64,000 nt of DNA from Pyrrhosoma nymphula (taxonomy: Eukaryota > Arthropoda > Insecta > Odonata > Coenagrionidae), in assembly GCA_963573305.1 (NCBI GenBank), contig OY754339.1:90861838-90925837 (forward strand). The letters run 5' to 3'. How positions within the stretch are numbered: the first letter of the stretch is position 1; each line of letters begins with the position of its first letter. Under the pieces are notes generated by a model. It was given only the letters and a program-made list of their open reading frames with translations, was not told the origin of the DNA and ran no database searches. The position numbers and the translations under genes were made by a program. Shown one piece after another: positions 23,523 through 33,739 of this stretch.

Positions 23523-24102
23523 CTCAACTTCGAACGGCAGCCGGGCTGGGAGGGCAGGAATAGTATTGTTAGGGAGTTCGAACGTCCGGCGGATTTTCCC
23601 CCAGTTGGAGAAGAGGGCAAGGAGAGACGGAGCGGACCAACGGGTCACCTCCTGGTGTACACCAGGAGGAATCGTACCCAATTCTACGGCGGTGGTAAAA
23701 GCGGCGGTGAAGTACACGGGCTGCTCTAGACTGCGGGTGGTGGCCCATGTTGGCACCAATGATGCTTCCGAGCGTAGAGCCGATGAGATCTTGGATTCCT
23801 TTAGGGATCTAAACTCGGAGGTGGAACGCGTTCGGAGGGGCACTGGTGTCGATCTGCGACTATCCATCTGCAGCATTGTTCCACGGACTGACTGCGGCCC
23901 TCGAGTTTGGCACAGGATTGCCTGGGTAAACAAGAGGCTGTGGAAATTCTGTGCGAGCATTGGGGCAGAGTTCGTGGATCTTCGGCCGGTGCTTAGATCA
24001 TGCCGGGCTCCCCTCAACTCGTCTGGGGTGCATTATTCCAAAGAGGCGTCCGAACGGGTGGCTCGTAGGATTTTTGAGCACTGTAGATATTTTTTAGACT
24101 AG
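23523..24102 (+). CDS. ORF1 of CR1/L2-type element, SGNH hydrolase-like, 5'-truncated
   Basis: Open from the 5' junction to the stop at 24102, about 190 residues, with no in-frame ATG near its start: this copy lost the N-terminus. The visible part is an SGNH/GDSL esterase-like domain. VLLGSSNVRRI is block I, with GSS where GDS is usual, so the Ser is kept and the Asp is not. AHVGTND is block III, and SSGVHYSKEA is the block V His. Such esterase-type ORF1 proteins occur in CR1, L2 and related clades and are thought to bind RNA or act on membranes; the activity is not proven. The N-terminal PHD or zinc-knuckle part cannot be assessed. ORF2 starts 146 bp downstream. Confidence 0.75.
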
Positions 24103-24248
24103 AGGATAGGTCATATAGTGGGATTTTTAAATATTTAACCAAACGCAGCCTCCGAGGAAATCCGCATTGCGAAAATTTTCACACCCAAGTAAACTTAGGA
24201 GCGCTAAAGCCGGTAAATAGTGGCAATTTTCCTAAAACTCGTACTCCA

Positions 24249-27095
24249 GTGAAAGAAATTATATCAAATGTAATAAGCACTTCCAGTGAAATTCGCCCAC
24301 CTAATACCCATAAGCGAGGAAAAGAACCAACCGACACTCAATCGACAAAATATGACATTAACTTTATTGTAGTTAATTGCCGTAGCGTTAAAAACAAGCG
24401 CGCTGAAATCGAGCATATATTTCAGGACGCAGACGTGGTCATAGGAACGGAGAGCTGGCTTACTGAGGATTTAAGCGACAGCGAAGTTTTTCCTCCAGGA
24501 TATAAAATCTACAGATGCGATCGAAGCGATAGGGCAGGTGGCGGAGTTTTTCTAGCAGTTAAATCACATTTACATAGCACCGCCCACGAAATAACTGACA
24601 ATGAAATAGAAAGCGTGTGGTGTACAATTAAACAACGAAACAAAAGGAGTATACATGTTTGCTCTTTCTATAGACCTCCAAACTCCAAAATTGATGCTAT
24701 TTACCAATTAGATAATCAAATATCCGCATTTACTGTGAGAGACAGTACAAGTGTAATCATTATTGGGGGAGATTTTAATCTGCCATCTATAAATTGGGAT
24801 TCTTACACTGTAAAACCGAATTCTAGGAATAGGGAAATCAGCGAGATCTTACTCAACACACTTGCTAATCACTCACTTTCCCAAGTAGTTGACAAGCCTA
24901 CGAGAGGAAATAAAATATTAGACCTTTTTGCAGTAAGCCATCCTAAGTTGATAAAACAGCTCGATATTATTGACGGCATAAGTGATCACAGAGTAATTTT
25001 TGCAACCTTAAAAATTGAAGTAGAGTCAGCTGTAAAACCGAAACGCAATATTTATTTATTTGATAAATGCAACTTCATCAAATTTGGCGAGATGCTTAAT
25101 GATTCGTACACGGATTTCGTAGCTAAAACTGAGGATAAAAGCACTGATGAATCATGGAATTATTTCTTAAAAATTCTACGACGGGGAATCAACGAATATA
25201 TTCCGCAAAAATTGAAATGCGACAGTAAAGAACCTCGCTGGTATAACAACGATGTTAGGAGGGACCTTAAGAGACAGAGAAAATTGTACAACTTGGTTAA
25301 AAAGTTCACTACGGTAGGTGACAAATCGAAGGAACTTGAAGCAAAAGAAAGTTACGCTGCGCAACGCTCAAAAACTAAGAAATCAATGCGTTCTGCATTG
25401 CTAAATTTCAAGAAAAAAGTACTTGGTGAATTACTCGAAGAAAATCCGAAATCTTTTTGGTCATATGCGAGAGAGCTTCAGGGAAAATCTTCAACCGTAG
25501 ATTCGTTATTTGATAAAGATGGCAAACTTGTCACCGAAAATATTGACAAAGCTAACACGTTAAATTCCCACTTCAAAAGTGTATTCACCACAGACGATAC
25601 TGCATGTAATTTTGAAATACAATTCACTGAGGAACCGATGAAAGAAATCACTATTCAACGTGATGGGATAACTAAACAGCTACAGTCGATAAAAAATAGT
25701 AAATCTCCGGGTCCAGAGGGAATACCCGCGCGTGTCCTCAAGGAGTTAGCGCCACAGATCGCACCGTTCTTAAACATCATATTCAAGAAGTCATTGTCTG
25801 AAGGAAAGATACCATTAGACTGGAAAATTGCAAACGTTACACCGATATTCAAAAAGGGAAACAGACACGACCCAGGGAACTATCGACCAATTTCATTAAC
25901 GTCGATTATAGGCAAGATACTCGAACATATCGTCGTTAGCAATATCATGACGTTCCTGGACAGTCGTAACGTCCTCCATGGCTGTCAGCACGGCTTCCGG
26001 AAAGGTAGATCATGTGAAACACAACTCGCGCTCTTTCTTCATGACGTTCTCAAATCTGGTGAATCGAAAAGACAAGTTGACGCATTATTTCTAGATTTTA
26101 AGAAAGCTTTCGACACGGTACCTCATAACAAACTTTTATACAAATTACAGTCATGCGGCCTAAACGAAACAGTAGTAAACTGGATACGCGACTTTCTGAG
26201 TGATCGTAAGCAAAAGGTAGTTCTTGACGGAATTAGCTCTGATGTCGTTAAAGTGACATCAGGTGTCCCGCAAGGAAGCGTGATCGGACCCCTTTTGTTC
26301 ATTATATATATAAATGATCTATGCTCTCGAATTAGCAGTAAAATACGTTTATTTGCCGACGACGCTGTCATCTATCGTGAAATTAGTGATCACTCTGACT
26401 TTGAAATTCTATCATCGGATTTAAACAACGTTCATGAGTGGAGCCAAGAGTGGGGACTCGAACTTAATCTAAGCAAATGCACGGTGGTACAATTCTTGCG
26501 GAGGTCGTCCAACTATTCCCATGTATATGCTGTGGATGGTGTTAACATAAAGGCGACAGATGAAGTGAAGTATCTAGGAGTTACGATAACTTCGGACCTA
26601 TCGTGGGGAGCACATATAAGAAATATTTGTGGCAGAGCTCTGAAGAAGCTAGGATTCGTCAAGCGTATTGTGGGAAGATTTTCGGATGAAAAAGTAAAAG
26701 AGAGGTGCTATTTCGCACTCGTTCGGCCACACCTTGAATATGCAGCGAGCATATGGGATCCGGTGCAGAAAGACTTAGTCCGGGAACTTAATAAAATACA
26801 AAGGAAAGCTGCGCGATTCGTCAAAAACAGCTACGGGCGTACTGACAGCGTTACACAGATGTTAAACGAATTAGGCTGGGAACCGCTAGAGACTCGGAGG
26901 CTACGCGCTAGGCTTAGATTGCTTGAACAATTGAGAATAGATATCTTCCAGAGCGACACGGAGAACATCATATTAGAACCCCACTATATTTCCAGGTCCG
27001 ACAGAAACGATAAATTAAGAGAGATATTTTGCCGAACGGATAGGTATGGGAATTCGTTTTTCCCCCGAACAATAAGGGACTATAATAAATGCTAG
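24249..27095 (+). CDS. ORF2: endonuclease/reverse transcriptase of CR1/L2-type element
   Basis: A 948-residue uninterrupted frame. Residues about 38-257 are an apurinic-type (EEP) endonuclease with E68 in GTESW, D175 and N177 in GGDFN, and D246-H247 in ISDH, all expected catalytic positions. A linker rich in Lys and Arg (about 325-390) leads to the reverse transcriptase, about 475-770: SKSPGPEGIP, NYRPISL at 544-550, D616 in FLDFKKAFD, GVPQGSVIGPLL at 672-683, and FADD with D704 and D705. The C-terminus carries RPHLEYAASIWDP and an Arg-rich thumb region. It nicks target DNA and primes reverse transcription of its own RNA there. All the key residues seen are present, so the protein could be functional, although the element has lost the ORF1 start and probably its promoter. 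The first ATG of the frame is used as start. Confidence 0.95.
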   Translation: MKEIISNVISTSSEIRPPNTHKRGKEPTDTQSTKYDINFIVVNCRSVKNKRAEIEHIFQDADVVIGTESWLTEDLSDSEVFPPGYKIYRCDRSDRAGGGVFLAVKSHLHSTAHEITDNEIESVWCTIKQRNKRSIHVCSFYRPPNSKIDAIYQLDNQISAFTVRDSTSVIIIGGDFNLPSINWDSYTVKPNSRNREISEILLNTLANHSLSQVVDKPTRGNKILDLFAVSHPKLIKQLDIIDGISDHRVIFATLKIEVESAVKPKRNIYLFDKCNFIKFGEMLNDSYTDFVAKTEDKSTDESWNYFLKILRRGINEYIPQKLKCDSKEPRWYNNDVRRDLKRQRKLYNLVKKFTTVGDKSKELEAKESYAAQRSKTKKSMRSALLNFKKKVLGELLEENPKSFWSYARELQGKSSTVDSLFDKDGKLVTENIDKANTLNSHFKSVFTTDDTACNFEIQFTEEPMKEITIQRDGITKQLQSIKNSKSPGPEGIPARVLKELAPQIAPFLNIIFKKSLSEGKIPLDWKIANVTPIFKKGNRHDPGNYRPISLTSIIGKILEHIVVSNIMTFLDSRNVLHGCQHGFRKGRSCETQLALFLHDVLKSGESKRQVDALFLDFKKAFDTVPHNKLLYKLQSCGLNETVVNWIRDFLSDRKQKVVLDGISSDVVKVTSGVPQGSVIGPLLFIIYINDLCSRISSKIRLFADDAVIYREISDHSDFEILSSDLNNVHEWSQEWGLELNLSKCTVVQFLRRSSNYSHVYAVDGVNIKATDEVKYLGVTITSDLSWGAHIRNICGRALKKLGFVKRIVGRFSDEKVKERCYFALVRPHLEYAASIWDPVQKDLVRELNKIQRKAARFVKNSYGRTDSVTQMLNELGWEPLETRRLRARLRLLEQLRIDIFQSDTENIILEPHYISRSDRNDKLREIFCRTDRYGNSFFPRTIRDYNKC

Positions 27096-27205
27096 GCGTA
27101 ATTTCATTAGAGTGTTTCCCTTTTATCTTTAAACGGCTGGTGTCCTAACACCCCCCGCCACACGCCTATTGAGGCGGCTTGCGGGGTAATATGTAGATGT
27201 AGATG
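27096..27205 (+). repeat. 3' UTR and tail of the CR1/L2-type element
   Basis: A hairpin-forming stretch, CCCCGCCACACGCC and GGCGGCTTGCGGGG, precedes ATGTAGATGTAGATG. A minus-strand copy of this 3' end lies at 29500-29562 (CCTGCAAGCCACCTC, GGTGTGTGGCAGGGG), so the element family has other local copies. Confidence 0.8.
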
Positions 27206-27460
27206 AACTGCTTTCACATAAAAATAATCCGCGCCCTCCCACCCGACACACCCATAATACAGCTCCGCCACTGGGAGATGTCTTATATTTCCATTTTGAA
27301 GTCAACCTGCCCGCCCGGACTCAATCTTCGCTAGCTCCCTCCCCTCCCACTCCAACCCCCCCCCCTGCACTTCCTTCAAACCAATCCCCTTTCCCCAACA
27401 ACCAACCCCGTACCAAGACATACCCTAAACTCCTAACTCCAGTGTGACACTCCTTAGTAG
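27206..27460 (+). pseudogene. Penelope-like element B, 3' part and C-rich UTR
   Basis: Directly after the retrotransposon the translation resumes in the frame of 23521 as CFHIKIIRALPPDTPIIQLR, and ends CPPGLNLR and a stop at about 27335. PLE A ends in the parallel order (FKVGLLASLPP ... SPPGLNKSH), which confirms that the two halves belong together. The next 120 bp are C-rich, like the other PLE 3' UTRs here. Confidence 0.8.
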
Positions 27461-27474
27461 TGTATCTCCTCCAG

Positions 27475-27503
27475 CTAAAGAAGGGTCCTTAGCCCGAAAG
27501 CTA
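27475..27503 (+). ncRNA. Hammerhead-like motif at PLE B 3' end
   Basis: CTAAAGA (CTGAAGA with G5 changed to A), an extra A, a GGG/CCC hairpin with loop TCCTTAG, GAA, the self-complementary AGCT, then A at the cleavage position. It is followed by a hairpin CAGTGGACAC (27512-27521) and GTGTCCACTG (27551-27560). The position after the endonuclease frame fits the known hammerhead ribozymes of PLE terminal repeats. The G5 change should abolish activity in this copy. Confidence 0.65.
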
Positions 27504-27630
27504 CCCCTAAGCAGTGGACACCGGTGTCGTCATGGATCATCTACCAGTGAGTGTCCACTGATTTACTTTCCTATCCTTCCCCAACCTCAACGTCTTGTTG
27601 CTAGCGTATACTTTTATATTTATTTCCTTT

Positions 27631-27636
<6 letters not shown>

Positions 27637-27702
<66 letters not shown>
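27637..27702. repeat. (TA)n microsatellite
   Basis: About 33 TA units at the junction between the PLE B 3' region and the Helitron-like element. Confidence 0.95.
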
Positions 27703-27704
<2 letters not shown>

Positions 27705-28449
27705 AACGTTTACCTGTTTGTCTGTCTTTTATACAAATTTACAGTTTTACTCCGACCGCGTTGAAATTGTGCAGACTGATAGTTCAAGATAAGAGAAAAA
27801 TTATACAATATTTTGAAAAGATTTCAGGTCCTCAAAAGTTCCTAAAATGGGGCCCTTTGGTGGTCTACGTAGTACGTATTGGGTTTTGTGCAGTGGTTTC
27901 ATTTTGTTTGCTTTTTAAAATTACTTCCGCTCAAGATATAGCCAAAGGTTGGGAGTTTTTTTATCAAATGGCTGAAAGAATGAAGTTTATAATACATTCA
28001 ATCAATTATAATTTCCAAATTGTATTTGTCTTAAAATAGCGTTTTTGGATGCAAAAACGCGCGTTTTTCTCTTAAATCAACAATAGCATATTTCTTTGAC
28101 AACTTGATTTGGGTAATTCAGGCAATTGAAATTCATTTTGCTTAGTTAAGGTGATTAGGTTTTGTGCAGTGGTCTATTTTTTTTGCTTTTTAAAACTATT
28201 TTCACTCAAGATAGAGTTAAAATTTATTTTATCAGATACCCTAAAGAATGAAGTTTCTCATGTTTTCAATCAATGTTCGTTACGCATCGTATTTGTCTAT
28301 ATGCGACGCTATCAGCAAATTATTTAGCTGAATAAAATAATTAATAACACGACAGTCTGTTTTGGCAACTACTAACTAACCCCTCTACTCTTTTATGATG
28401 AGTTATGAAGGAAGTGTGATCCCGAGCTACGCCGGGTAATTCAGCTAGG
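27703..28449 (+). mobile_element. Helitron-like non-autonomous element
   Basis: It ends with the hairpin CCCGAGCTACGCCGGG, then TAATTCAG and CTAGG, close to the Helitron 3' end of a short GC hairpin followed by CTRRT. The body contains an internal direct duplication: TTTTGTGCAGTGGT, TTTGCTTTTTAAAA and GAATGAAGTTT at 27885-28005 recur at 28155-28275. No Rep/helicase frame, so it is non-autonomous. The 5' end next to the TA tract is not defined. Confidence 0.45.
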
Positions 28450-29089
28450 CTTAAGATAAAATGACAATTTATGATTTATCCTTTGATGAAATTATTTACT
28501 TTCCTAACTAGATTACATGAGTTATATCCTAATTAGATTACAGAGAGGTTGTTCCGTCCACATTAAAATCGTTGAGACGAAGAAAAAAGCCGTGAGCTAC
28601 TACAAAAGCTGTGAACCATTACACTGTTCTAAAATATGAAGGCTCAAAAGAAAAAGTAAGGCAAGGCGTTGAATGAATTACGGAGGATCGATTTGCACCA
28701 GGGATCAACAACGTACGTGCATGATTCAGAGTAAACAAATCAGTTGTCAGAACGTGAATCCTAAGTGCAGGCATATGATGTTTTCACTGCAGACTTCAAA
28801 CATTCCTCCATAATGAAGAAATAACACGTACAATTTCAATTTTCGGATTATGTACAAATTTCTCTCAATTTCGCAAGAATTTTCGGATTTTATATTCCTA
28901 AATAAGCTGGTAACGCCAATAGAAAGTTTCACGCTGGAAAATCAATGGCGCAGAGTCGCCTATGCCTTGTTTCGTCGTTGGTTTCCCAATGCAGGTTTTC
29001 GATCAATTGTGAAACAATTAGAAATCACACGCAGCAGTTCATTCATATTTTGGAGCAACTCCGGATGATGTACGCTTCCACTACTACGC
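28450..29089. other. No gene recognised
   Basis: AT-rich. Nothing supportable. Confidence 0.4.
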
Positions 29090-29340
29090 TGCTCACTTCG
29101 TAACACAACGGTGTCTGTGCTTTCCATTTGTTCCTGTCCCGCGCACAAGGCAGCGAACTTAAAAACCTTTTAATGTGCGCTAGACCGAGAAAGAACTTTA
29201 GTAATCGCATCCGTGATGGCTGCTCATGAGATTATTTTCGTAAATGGCGTTAAGCAAGGATATTTAATGTTAAGTTTCCAATTACTTTCTGGTAAAAATC
29301 TAAACTGTTTAAGTACGTATTTTAAAAGAATACGTTACCT
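29090..29340 (+). repeat. Diverged third copy of the 400-bp dispersed repeat
   Basis: GCGCACAAGGCAGCGAACTT, AATGTGCGCTA and TCGCATCCGTGATGGCTG follow the block order of 4020 and 16500. A sequence like the repeat's right end (CTGCGCACATCATTGCATGT, GAGTGCGCTGTAGTG) lies at 30657-30704. The copy may therefore be split by about 1.3 kb of later insertions that include the CR1 remnants. Confidence 0.5.
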
Positions 29341-29499
29341 CTTCACAAAATATTTTGCCTCAAAATTTTGGCGTTTTTCAAAGCGACAGCTTGAGCCCCT
29401 TCCTCTTCTGCATTTCCCTCCTACCTCTGTCTCTAAGGCTGCGACGAGGTAGAGGATATGTATGCGGTGTTCCAGTATCAGGAAGAATTCTGTCACGAA

Positions 29500-29562
29500 T
29501 TTCATTTACATCTACAAAATACCCTGCAAGCCACCTCAAGGGTGTGTGGCAGGGGATTAGTA
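29500..29562 (-). repeat. CR1/L2-type element 3' UTR fragment
   Basis: The complement of CATTTACATCTACAAAATAC and of the CCTGCAAGCCACC...GTGTGGCAGGGG hairpin matches the 3' end of the full element at 27140-27205, tail repeats included. Confidence 0.75.
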
Positions 29563-30059
29563 GTCACCAACATACGTTACACTATACCCTAAAGTTAGAG
29601 TAACTACGACTATTGATGCATTAGCATAAGTCGCTTATGCTTGTCAGGAGGCGAAGTCTTACAAACATGCACTACACTATAGATATATTACCAATGTTAA
29701 AGGGGCCGTTAGTATTTATGTATTTTGCAACTACAGAAATGGACAGAGATTCAAGAGCTGTGCTGCAAACATGCTCGACGTGCTGTAAGTACTCATCTTC
29801 AAGGTAGATCTGTCCTGAAACAAGTTCCAGCTGAACTCATACAGCTTTGTAACGTATTCCATCCATACTTCCTTTGTCTGTTCCACCTTATTAGATATCT
29901 CCCGGTTCTTCTTTTTAATCCTTTACTTACTTATTTTTCTTGGTTCTATTTTTTGTATTTCTGTTAGTGTCAGGTAGAGAATAAAGATACAAGTGTAAGT
30001 AAGTACTAATACTACTAACACTACCTCTCGACAACCTTAGTAAAAATCTCATTGGCAGC

Positions 30060-30385
30060 TGTTATGGTCTCTCAACGTTCGAGGGAAAAATGACATTTTA
30101 ATCTGTCCGTTCTGCCATCTAGTTCCCTAATTTTATTCTCATTATCAGATCTACAAAAGGTCAGTAACGCTTACAAGATTATCATAATGGCCTTTTACGT
30201 ATCATGCCGATCTTTTCTTCCCGCGTTCTAACCCGGTTTTTTAGCCTACCTCATAAGGATCCCAAATACTGGACGCGTATTCCAAGTGGGGTCCAACAAA
30301 GGAGAAGTAGCTAATTTCCCTAACTTTATCGTCGCACTTGCCAAGAACTCATTTAACATATCCCAATTTTAGATTAGATTGGCTT
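30060..30385 (-). pseudogene. CR1/L2-type ORF2 C-terminal remnant
   Basis: The minus strand reads ISYFSFVGPHLEYASSIWDP, parallel to LVRPHLEYAASIWDP in the intact ORF2, then with frameshifts RTDRLK and RLRDHN, parallel to its last 120 residues. Its 3' UTR is probably the 29500 fragment. The two are separated by unrelated sequence, so the copy is both decayed and interrupted. Confidence 0.65.
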
Positions 30386-30435
30386 TTTTAATATGAATTT
30401 ACTTTACATGAATGACCTAAAGATAAGCGCTTAAA

Positions 30436-30620
30436 ATGCGAAAAGACCTTCGCGCTGCCTTGGCCACTGTACTGAAATACAGTGAGGCTATAAGGATGGA
30501 GTTCGGATTGGATAAATGTGCATCCATCCACCTGGCGTTTGGAAGAAGGAAGATTTTCGGGGAACACAGAGGACATGCAACTCCTACACGGCAGCGTCAT
30601 TCGTCACAATTGTACCTACA
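30436..30620 (+). pseudogene. RT fragment of another non-LTR family
   Basis: The frame gives LKYSEAIRMEFGLDKCASIH, then LAFGRRKI. IxMEFGLDKCA..xxxxG is a recognisable RT segment shortly after the YADD motif in one arthropod and mollusc non-LTR group. Only about 45 residues are left, so the clade is not assigned. Confidence 0.6.
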
Positions 30621-31101
30621 GAAGAGTACCAAACGGCTTCTTATCGAGCCTCACGCCTGCGCACATCATTGCATGTGTTTTTGTTTGAGTGCGCTGTAGT
30701 GTGCTAAAACATTCAAGTCCAGCCGAAGATATTTACTGCCATAATATCAGAAATACAGAGAAAAATTTTAAAAAAAATTAAAAAAAGCAACAGAAAAATA
30801 GGAAATAACAGCAACTGCGGCCTCCACTGTAGGCTCTCGCCTCTTCAGAGGATGTCTTTGGTGTTTTTGCATAGTGAAACGGGAGTGGAATTCGTCCTTT
30901 AGACGGAGGGAAACCAATAAAACCACCGTCTGGACACAGAACAAATAAATTAATAAGTAGATAACAAACAAGCCTACTGACAACAAAACATAGGAAAATA
31001 AATATTCTGAAATAGTATGTTGCATTTTTTGTTATTATATTTTTATAGCAAGTCTTTTTTTTGTTGGTATGAGTAAATCATTGAGTGTGAATAATTTATA
31101 T

Positions 31102-32735
31102 ACCATACTAGAAGCGGGACCCGGCTTCGCACGGGAAGCTGTGAATTAATTACACCGATAATGCTAAACCGAGAAAGAACCGGGCTAATGTGGAGAATTT
31201 TACATTTTCTTGGGTAAAAAAAAATTATGCATGGCATGAAATTTGAGGTTTAATTTAGAGAATATTTTAAATCGCATTTTTTATAGATATTTTAGCAGAA
31301 GAGAAAAACAAATGGTACAAAATCAACATATTTGGTCATATTATTTCCCAACCTTGGTCCAGAAATAGTGCTATATAATATTCATAAGGGTAAGATGATG
31401 TCCGTTGAATTTCAGTGGGAGATGCCATTTACCTTTATCAATATGAATCAATGGACGACGCGTGCTATATTCACTATTCAGGTACTATATATCAGCCATT
31501 AACCGCATGTTGGAACTTCGGAGTGAACTCTCATTGAAATTCGCTTATAGGTAATGAAAATCTTATAAATAATGTACAAAGTATAGATTCTCGTGTAAAA
31601 CTCAAAAACGAAATGTAGTAGAATTTTCAAACTTTCAGGACTATAAAATGTCTTCTATGCACAGATTACTGACTACTTTTCATGTAACTCATGATCTCCA
31701 GTTCAATCCATTTTAGTTCATTTTTCTTGGAAAAATAAATGTTCCTACGCATCATGATTTTAAGTTCAAATTCTCAGAATATTTTTGATGGTATACGTAT
31801 TCTATAATAATTCCAGAAGCAGAAAAATACCAAGTATACCACTTTGTAATCTGATTACATACTGCGGCCATAAATAATGCTAATAAGGGCAAGATGAGGG
31901 TGCCCGTTAAAATGCATTGCGAGAGAGAAAACATGAAAGCCGTTGTATGTGACTATAAGAATTAATGTGACGTGCAAAATGCTGATACTATGTAAAAGCC
32001 ATTAAACGCATATAGTGAGGTTAGGGTAAACACTATCAACTAAATATTGGTGGTTCTTCGGGTTTCCGACCGGGACAAACTCACCATTTCTGCCGACGTC
32101 TCGATGAACGAGTCGTTCATGGAAAAGTTGGCATAAATGGAGCAGAGTTTGACCCGATCGGAAACCCGAAGAACCACCAATATCGTTACACGCCGGGAAA
32201 CCCTTAGATCTTTCATCACTATCAACTAAATCACTGAACCTGGCCTATAAATGCTACAGGCATGAATGGCCATTCGTTAAATCGCTATTAAATGGATATA
32301 TTCACGCCTGGTTACCAAGGAAATTTCTATTGTTGAAAAGGAAGAAAAATTGATGAATTTAGAGCAAAAAACGCAATAATGAGAAAAAAACGAAGCGTAT
32401 AAGACAATCGAATGAAAGAGCTAAATACTGCATTCTTTTATGTGTTCGATGATATGAGTTTCCATCCAATATCATGAGTGCAAGTAATCAAAGCAAAGAA
32501 AGACACGCCTGCACCGAATTCAATACTTTTCTTATGGGAGTAAAAGTTAACATTAATGGGGTAAAAACAACCCCATACATTATCTATTTATTTAAAAAAT
32601 CCTTTGATAGTGCGCCTATACTCCACGGTACGGATATACACTCGAAGTTTCACGTTTTTATCACCAGTAGTTTGGGCTGAGCGTTGATGAGTGAGTGAGT
32701 CAGTCAGGACATTCCGTTTTATTTATAGAGACTTC
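31102..32735 (-). mobile_element. Helitron-like non-autonomous element
   Basis: On the minus strand the left end reads CCCGTGCGAAGCCGGG, TCCCGCTT, CTAGT: a GC hairpin, a short spacer and the canonical CTRRT end of Helitrons. The far end near 32690 holds GAGTGAGTGAGTCAGTCAGG, a simple-sequence start often seen in such elements. The interior has a decayed direct duplication: AAGGG.AAGATGA and AGCCATTAA.CGCAT occur near 31385/31885 and 31495/32000. A foldback element is nested at 32046-32216. No Rep/helicase frame. The right boundary is approximate. Confidence 0.5.
32031..32231 (+). mobile_element. Foldback element with TSD and shared tail
   Basis: CACTATCAACTAAAT is duplicated exactly at 32031-32045 and 32217-32231 around a 171-bp insert. 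The arms run ATTGGTGGTTCTTCGGGTTT (32046) and AAACCCGAAGAACCACCAAT (32162). The core is decayed: CTCGATGA and GGAAAAG are present but do not form the standard order. The tail CACGCCGGGAAACCCTTAGA matches those at 16739 and 63428, and the GGAAACCCGA linker matches 13713. It is nested in the Helitron-like element, so it is younger. Confidence 0.85.
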
Positions 32736-33359
32736 ACTTCCTTGATGGCTGGATAACTGCAGATGACAGCATAAAGATTTTTTCTCTAGTCAATTCAATG
32801 TAATGTGTGTGTGATGAAGGCATTTATCAACATATGTGAGAGTGTTTAAACCAAAGTGTTTTAGCAGAGAACGCCTTGCCTTTGGGATAAAAATTTCATG
32901 AATTATATCTCAAATACAAGAAAAGGTGTCCTGCATCACCCTCATTTACTCATTTTGAATAGTTAACTTCGTGAACTTTAGCACTGATTTATATGCTACT
33001 GATCTTTGGATACATTGATGGATTGATGGTCATGCATTATGTTGGGACCATTATCCGTACTAAATAACCTACTGTGAAAATTGACGGGTTTCTTATTGTA
33101 CATGTATCTCAAATACATCTTGCTTTTTAAAAATATACATATAAAATACTTGAATGGTGTAAATTGATATTTTTGGAAAATAAAAGAACCCAATGTCTTT
33201 GGACGTGTCCGATCTGCTCCAATTTCAGCACCATGAATGGAGATCTTCCAAAGTTTACCCTTGGACTAATAAAAAGCCGCCGAGACATCCTGTTGGGACA
33301 ACATACCAAATGTTTCCGACGACGGTGCATTCAGTGGAGGACGGAAAAAAGCGAGTGGA
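32736..33359. other. No gene recognised
   Basis: AT-rich on the left. 33190-33350 is open on both strands without a domain. Confidence 0.35.
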
Positions 33360-33710
33360 GTTCAGGAGGGCTGTGACCAACGAGGAGGACGCTCCCTTTG
33401 GATTTCGCAACGAGCGACTTTTTCACGTGTGTGCCCGACCGCGCAACGGGGCAAGACCCCTCAAACCCTCCTCCCTGCCCCCCCCCCCCCCGACCCGACC
33501 TTCCCTCGCATCCTGCTGCGTATCCGGCATTGTAAAAGGGGCGTCGCGGAACCACCCCTTCCTTTCTGCGTCACGCGTCCCACACGTCACTAGCGCCACT
33601 ACGCGCGGACACGCTCGTGAGACTGGCAGAGCGCTGCATCGCGCGGGACGAGGATTTGGAAACAGCTGCGGGAGGGAGGTTATCATTCACTCCAGCCAGT
33701 CCACTCGGAA
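33360..33710. other. CpG-rich island, possible promoter region
   Basis: Clearly GC- and CpG-rich against an AT-rich background, with E-box and CRE-like strings (TCACGTG near 33422, TCACGCG, CACGTCA) and a 14-base C run at 33478-33491. Frames open through it on both strands have no recognisable domain. It could mark a host promoter or first exon, but no transcript structure can be proposed. Confidence 0.3.
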
Positions 33711-33739
33711 AAAGAATGGGAAAAAGTAATTTAAGAGGA

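Larger units (their letters stand above)
23522..27205 (+). mobile_element. CR1/L2-type non-LTR retrotransposon, 5'-truncated
   Basis: The 3684-bp element contains the end of ORF1 (SGNH-esterase type) and a complete ORF2. It ends in a GC hairpin and the short-repeat tail ATGTAGATGTAGATG at 27191-27205 rather than poly(A), as CR1/L2-group elements do. AACTG is present at both junctions (23517-23521 and 27206-27210), consistent with a 5-bp target duplication. Removing the element rejoins the PLE B reading frame exactly, which fixes the boundaries. The intact ORF2 suggests a fairly recent insertion. Confidence 0.85.

Noticed and set aside
30820..30860. Minus-strand CTCTGAAGAGGCGAGAGCC as a hammerhead-like motif
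   Set aside because: CTGAAGA and a GGC/GCC hairpin are present, but GAAA is absent after the hairpin.
33193..33729. 178-residue plus frame as a gene
   Set aside because: The first part is mirrored on the minus strand and the rest runs through a C-rich, CpG-rich island; no domain and no family.
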